A stretch of DNA of 18,863 nt from positions 1 to 18,863 of the forward strand of contig JBBHKE010001040.1 in NCBI GenBank assembly GCA_037447655.1. The letters are read 5' to 3'. The DNA is from Zygnema cylindricum (Eukaryota; Streptophyta; Zygnematophyceae; Zygnematales; Zygnemataceae). Under the pieces are notes generated by a model. It saw nothing but the letters and a program-made list of their open reading frames with translations. It did no database searches and was not told the origin of the DNA. This document shows, piece after piece, positions 16,377-18,863 of this stretch (positions are counted from its first letter, which is position 1; every line of letters starts with the position of its first letter). The translations under genes were made by a program, and so were the position numbers.

Positions 16377-17005
16377 ATTGTACCAGGCCAAACATAACGG
16401 TGGTAGTTGGAGTACTTGGTAGGAGTCTTAATGATCATAGGAAGAGAGACAAGGAGGAAGCCAAGAGAGTTATAAGATATTTGGTGGGAACTAAAGAGTC
16501 ACGGCTGCATTTAGGAGGGGATCACACTGATATCACTGCTTGGAGTGATGTCAGTTATATGGATGCAGCTATGTGAAGAAGCACTTCAGGATGTGTTGTA
16601 TGTGGGGGAAGGTGCTTGTTGTTGGAGCACGAAGCAACAAAAGGTCGTTGCTCAATCTAATATGGAGGCTGAGTATATGGCCTCTTGTTCTGTTGTGAAA
16701 GAGTTGATGCGGGTCAAGTCTTTGTTGCAAGAACTGGGTATATGGAAGAGGGAGTGCATGGGGTCTTTTGTGATAATCAGGCTGGCATTGCAATTGTAGC
16801 CAATCCAAAACATCATTTGAAAGCTAAGCATATGGATATACGATTGAGTTTCGTGAGGAAAAAAGTTGAAAATAAAATTGTGAATCTTGTGTATACGTTT
16901 GATGAAGAAATGGTGGTTGACATGATGACCAAACTTGTGCCCTCTACCAAATTAAAATATTGTGGGGATAAATGTGGATTGAAAAAGAAGTTAAAATTGG
17001 ACTAG
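16377..17005 (+). pseudogene. Copia element 2 RNase H, frameshifted
   Basis: The connection NCTRPNITVVVGVLGR and AKRVIRYLVGTKESRL leads to ITAWSDVSYM (a catalytic Asp region), then a frame change at about 16560. The next frame shows MEAEYMASCSVVKELM with the catalytic Glu, and another change near 16750 leads to VFCDNQAGIAIVANPKHHLK and KHMDIRLSFVRKKV, the Copia RNase H C-terminus. It ends at TAG 17003-17005, 14 bases before the 3' LTR. Domain identity is firm; function is lost. Confidence 0.9.
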
Positions 17006-17007
17006 AA

Positions 17008-17018
17008 AATAAGGGGAG
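17008..17018 (+). other. Polypurine tract of Copia element 2
   Basis: AATAAGGGGAG directly precedes TGTTGAAATC, the start of the 3' LTR. This is the expected plus-strand primer position. Confidence 0.8.
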
Positions 17019-17159
17019 TGTTGAAATCTTTAGATTTACGGAGTATTTTCTAGGTCTGAATAGCTTAGTAGAAAAATAAAAGAAAAGCGCTGCCTCCACC
17101 TCTTTCCTCTATCCCCATATTTTTTGTAGTCATTGAAGGAGAGAGAGAGGAGTGGAGCC

Positions 17160-17180
17160 ATGGCTGCCTCAGCTCCATAA
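17160..17180 (+). other. LTR mini-ORF in palindromic AGCCATGGCT (3' copy)
   Basis: ATG in the context GAGCCATGGC followed by five more codons (MAASAP) and TAA. See the 5' copy at 11867-11887. The reading frame and context match, with one synonymous-or-conservative change (Thr/Ala). Confidence 0.5.
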
Positions 17181-17222
17181 GCAAGACTAAAGAGTGACAT
17201 AAGTCGTTCTCAACAAAAGATT

Positions 17223-17299
17223 GAGTCCAACAGGATTCGAACCTCCGACCGGCAGAGCGAGGCGTAGCCGCCAGCTCTAACCGGTTTGTCGTAGGAGTT
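17223..17299 (-). repeat. Antisense tRNA-like segment in the LTR, Arg(ACG)-like, degenerate
   Basis: On the minus strand this 77-base segment has a perfect RNA polymerase III B-box, GGTTCGAATCC (17233-17243), in the T-loop position. It also has a D-loop-like CGGTTAGAGC and a 7-base loop CTACGCC that would place ACG at the anticodon, as in tRNA-Arg(ACG). About four of seven acceptor pairs remain; D-, anticodon- and T-stems are poorly paired. It is therefore a decayed tRNA-derived sequence, not a functional tRNA. It lies in both LTRs, so it was part of the element before its last insertion. Confidence 0.6.
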
Positions 17300-17533
17300 C
17301 GTTAAATTATATAAGCAATGATTATTATTTAAACTGTGTTATGATCTTTAATATGATTAATAGAAATAAGAATAAGGGGACATATAACTAGTTAATATAT
17401 AGTGCAATTATGATCCCGCACAAAAAAAATGAATCGGACATTTGTTTCGACGGCTAACATTAAATGTGGATTTTTCATCCATCAGCACATATCGTCGTCG
17501 AGATGCCGGAATAGTCACTTAATCGGTTTTTTG

Positions 17534-17560
17534 GACGTGGCATGACCTGGCGCCACGTGG
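17534..17560. promoter_or_regulatory. ABRE/G-box pair in the 3' LTR
   Basis: GACGTGGC at 17534-17541 and GCCACGTGG at 17552-17560 face each other 10 bases apart, both with ACGTGGC-type cores on opposite strands. In plants, paired ACGT cores of this kind bind bZIP factors in abscisic-acid and stress responses. Position in the LTR upstream of the TATA box fits an enhancer. Inferred from motif only. Confidence 0.5.
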
Positions 17561-17796
17561 AGAGATAACATTTAGTCGCAAGAATTTTGGGGAACATAAA
17601 GACGAGTAAAATATGGACACGCGTCCACTCAATGGCCTTGTCGTACACAGGTCGTACAAAAAGGACTTCGTCCGTAATACCTTACTTTACTGTACTGTTA
17701 TTTGATTGGATCGTTTTACAGTAGATAGGGGTTGTTAGAGGGGATTAAGACTTATAAATTTTTCAGTAGACAACCACATCTCTCTTTGAGAGTTTG

Positions 17797-17804
17797 TATA
17801 AATT
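17797..17804 (+). promoter_or_regulatory. TATA box of Copia element 2 LTR
   Basis: TATAAATT sits about 130 bases before the LTR end, leaving a short R-U5, which is usual for Copia LTRs. The 5' LTR has TGTAAATT at the aligned site (12511-12518). An alternative A/T-rich candidate, TTAATATATAG near 17391, is shared by both LTRs. Confidence 0.5.
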
Positions 17805-18341
17805 GGCATATTTCCCACCTCATAACTTATCGGTTGGTTGGCGATTTTCAGTGATTCCTTTTGCTACGGACTCAATGAAGTCCAGACTACACAGGGGTGC
17901 AATCAGATTGTCAACTTGTTTGCTTGGGAAACAGTGGTTTGTAATTTTGTGATCTCAATTGGTACACATAATGTCCAGCTTATATGAAGCCTTTAGGATA
18001 ATATTTGCACTTTTGACTTTGGCAATAAATAATTGTCACCCTGGCACGCAAAAAATCTGACCAACTACATCCTTGTGTAGCGTGGACTCCCTTGAGTCTG
18101 CAGCAAAAAGAATCATTGAATTTGCTCACATGAGCATTAAGTTATGGTTGTCCAAAGATAGTATATTTATACAAATGGCCTCTAAGAGAGAGGACTTTAA
18201 AAAAAAAAATGTCTAAGTCCTAAGACTCTACTCTTAACTACTCTAGACTAATAAAAACATCGTACGCTAAATTATATACATACAAAATACGGTAGCCGGC
18301 GTACTTTAGGTATGGAAATATTCGGCACCAATCTCGGTTTA

Positions 18342-18349
18342 CCACGTGG
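18342..18349. promoter_or_regulatory. G-box CCACGTGG
   Basis: Perfect palindromic 8-base G-box. A second CACGTG lies 64 bases to the right. Binding is inferred from motif alone. Confidence 0.45.
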
Positions 18350-18388
18350 CATACAAGTCATCGTCATTCTGTCTTTTTTCTTCTCTGG

Positions 18389-18402
18389 CATCCTATAGGA
18401 TG
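18389..18402. repeat. Perfect 14-bp palindrome
   Basis: CATCCTATAGGATG is self-complementary without a spacer and is embedded between TGG on the left and ATGCCA on the right. It lies between the two G-boxes. Confidence 0.75.
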
Positions 18403-18404
18403 AT

Positions 18405-18414
18405 GCCACGTGTC
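18405..18414. promoter_or_regulatory. G-box/ABRE GCCACGTGTC
   Basis: The CACGTG core with GCC/GTC flanks matches the abscisic-acid response element ACGTGKC. Paired with the G-box at 18342. Confidence 0.45.
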
Positions 18415-18543
18415 ATTTTCCTCTTTATTAACGAAGTACGGTCAAATGTTCTCTCTGACATTCCGACACTTACGCCTGCCGTCCATTCGTGATTCGGTAA
18501 TCAATATCGGCCGTCCGATCCTGACGCCGCGCCAAAAAATGTC

Positions 18544-18674
18544 GACCGTTGAAATTATTTTACGTGTTGACCGTTTGAATTTCAACGGTCTTCGCCCCAT
18601 ATTGACCATTGAAAATCTCGGCTCCTTTGCAAGTCGTCGATCATCGATAACATTTAATTTCGTCCGTTGAAAAT
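18544..18674. repeat. Cluster of five CCGTTGAAAT-type motifs
   Basis: Copies at 18544-18556 (GACCGTTGAAATT), 18569-18581 (GACCGTTTGAATT), 18577-18590 on the minus strand (GACCGTTGAAATTC), 18604-18616 (GACCATTGAAAAT) and 18662-18674 (GTCCGTTGAAAAT). The second and third form an inverted repeat. The core contains CCGTTG, a MYB-type site, and two copies are preceded by TT to give TTGAC, a WRKY W-box core. Confidence 0.65.
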
Positions 18675-18714
18675 AAATGTCGTTTCATTTATTTCGTCCA
18701 GTACAGTACTTTGT

Positions 18715-18863
18715 TTTTATTTGGGTATTTTCTAGCTCTTTATTAGATAGAAAAGAGTAGAGGCAGTCTGCCCCTGACTCCCTTCTCCAAGCCCCCACAC
18801 TTGTCGTAGTCACTGAAGGCTAGAGAGGGAGCTAGAGCCATGGCTGCCTAAGCTCTTTAGAGA
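18715..18863 (+). repeat. Third LTR of the Copia element 2 family, cut by the window edge
   Basis: From TATTTTCTAG at 18726 the sequence follows the LTR starts at 11720 and 17019: TAGAAAA, AGGCAGTCTGCC, GTAGTCACTGAA, a GA-rich run and AGAGCCATGGCTGCC. The first dozen bases are diverged, so the left limit is approximate. Orientation is the same as element 2. Whether it is a solo LTR or the 5' LTR of another element lies beyond the window. Confidence 0.85.
18840..18851 (+). other. LTR mini-ORF, third copy, shortened
   Basis: ATG in AGAGCCATGGCTGCC as in the two other LTRs, but TAA follows after three codons (MAA). The 15-base GAGCCATGGCTGCCT context is identical in all three LTRs although the sequence around it has diverged. 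Confidence 0.45.

Larger units (their letters stand above)
11720..17933 (+). mobile_element. Ty1/Copia element 2, near full length, degraded
   Basis: Two direct repeats (11720-12645 and 17019-17933) flank an internal region coding in order for gag with a zinc knuckle, protease, integrase, reverse transcriptase and RNase H. Integrase before RT is the Copia order. A polypurine tract precedes the 3' LTR. The LTRs differ by many substitutions and small indels (by eye roughly one in six positions over the first 200 bases), so the insertion is old. All coding domains have stops or frame changes. The LTR family is present a third time at the right edge of the window. Confidence 0.93.
17019..17933 (+). 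repeat. 3' LTR of Copia element 2
   Basis: It begins TGTTGAAATC right after the polypurine tract, aligns along its length with 11720-12645, and plausibly ends with ACA at 17931-17933, giving the usual TG...CA ends. It is better preserved than the 5' copy: the tRNA-like B-box, the GACGTGGC/GCCACGTGG pair and a TATAAATT box are intact here and damaged in the 5' LTR. Confidence 0.9.
17934..18714. other. Spacer between Copia element 2 and the next LTR; promoter-like, no gene
   Basis: About 780 bases with no coding signal. The left part (17934-18290) is A/T-rich with an A-run at 18200-18210. The right part (18300-18680) is richer in G+C and in known plant cis-element cores (G-boxes, TTGAC, CCGTTG). 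An 86-codon plus-strand frame at 18410-18670 falls on this motif-rich part and looks non-coding. It may be the unique host sequence of the window. Confidence 0.45.

Noticed and set aside
17223-17299. Functional tRNA gene
   Set aside because: Only about four of seven acceptor pairs form and the other stems are poorly paired, so it is reported as a decayed tRNA-like segment and not as a tRNA.
18410-18670. 86-codon plus-strand frame
   Set aside because: Covers the repeated CCGTTGAAAT motifs and a G-box; the translation has no recognisable domain, and the stretch reads as promoter-like DNA.

Overview
This 18.9 kb window looks like gene-poor, repeat-rich DNA from a plant (streptophyte) nuclear genome. 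It holds one degraded Ty3/Gypsy-type and two degraded Ty1/Copia-type LTR retrotransposons, plus the edge of a further LTR. The regulatory vocabulary is plant-like: G-box/ABRE CACGTG cores and AAACCCTA telo-box arms. I see no intact single-copy host gene, rRNA, functional tRNA or CRISPR array. The species cannot be determined from what is here.

Left half (about 297-7440, minus strand): a Gypsy element read right to left. A putative TATA box near 7380 and an untranslated leader precede an ATG at 7108. A very long gag region follows, with a charged and Pro/Ser-rich N-terminal extension, a capsid-like part and two zinc knuckles. Next come a retropepsin-type protease, then a 415-codon uninterrupted C5-cytosine DNA methyltransferase, then the start of reverse transcriptase, which is cut off at about 297 before its catalytic YxDD box. 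Protease, methyltransferase and RT lie in one reading frame separated only by single in-frame stops. The methyltransferase is therefore part of the pol polyprotein (gag-PR-DNMT-RT), not a neighbouring host gene. It carries all the key motifs I can check, in canonical order, and resembles the DNMT3 type. It is the outstanding feature of the window.

Middle (7441-11719): non-coding DNA with an 18-bp x3 tandem repeat, a 47-bp x2 tandem repeat with telo-box arms, several perfect hairpins, and the 3' part of a first Copia element (RT/RNase H about 9668-10850, polypurine tract, start of a 3' LTR at 10882). Its RT box is mutated to YVND.

Right half (11720-17933, plus strand): a second, nearly full-length but mutated Copia element with two LTRs of about 0.92 kb, ordered gag (zinc knuckle), protease, integrase (D,D-35-E intact), RT (YVDD intact) and RNase H. 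Its LTRs carry an antisense tRNA-like segment, a conserved palindromic AGCCATGGCT with a six-residue mini-ORF, and G-box/ABRE motifs. About 0.8 kb of unique-looking, promoter-like DNA follows (two G-boxes around a 14-bp palindrome, and a five-fold CCGTTGAAAT-type motif). The start of a third LTR of the same family then runs off the right edge.
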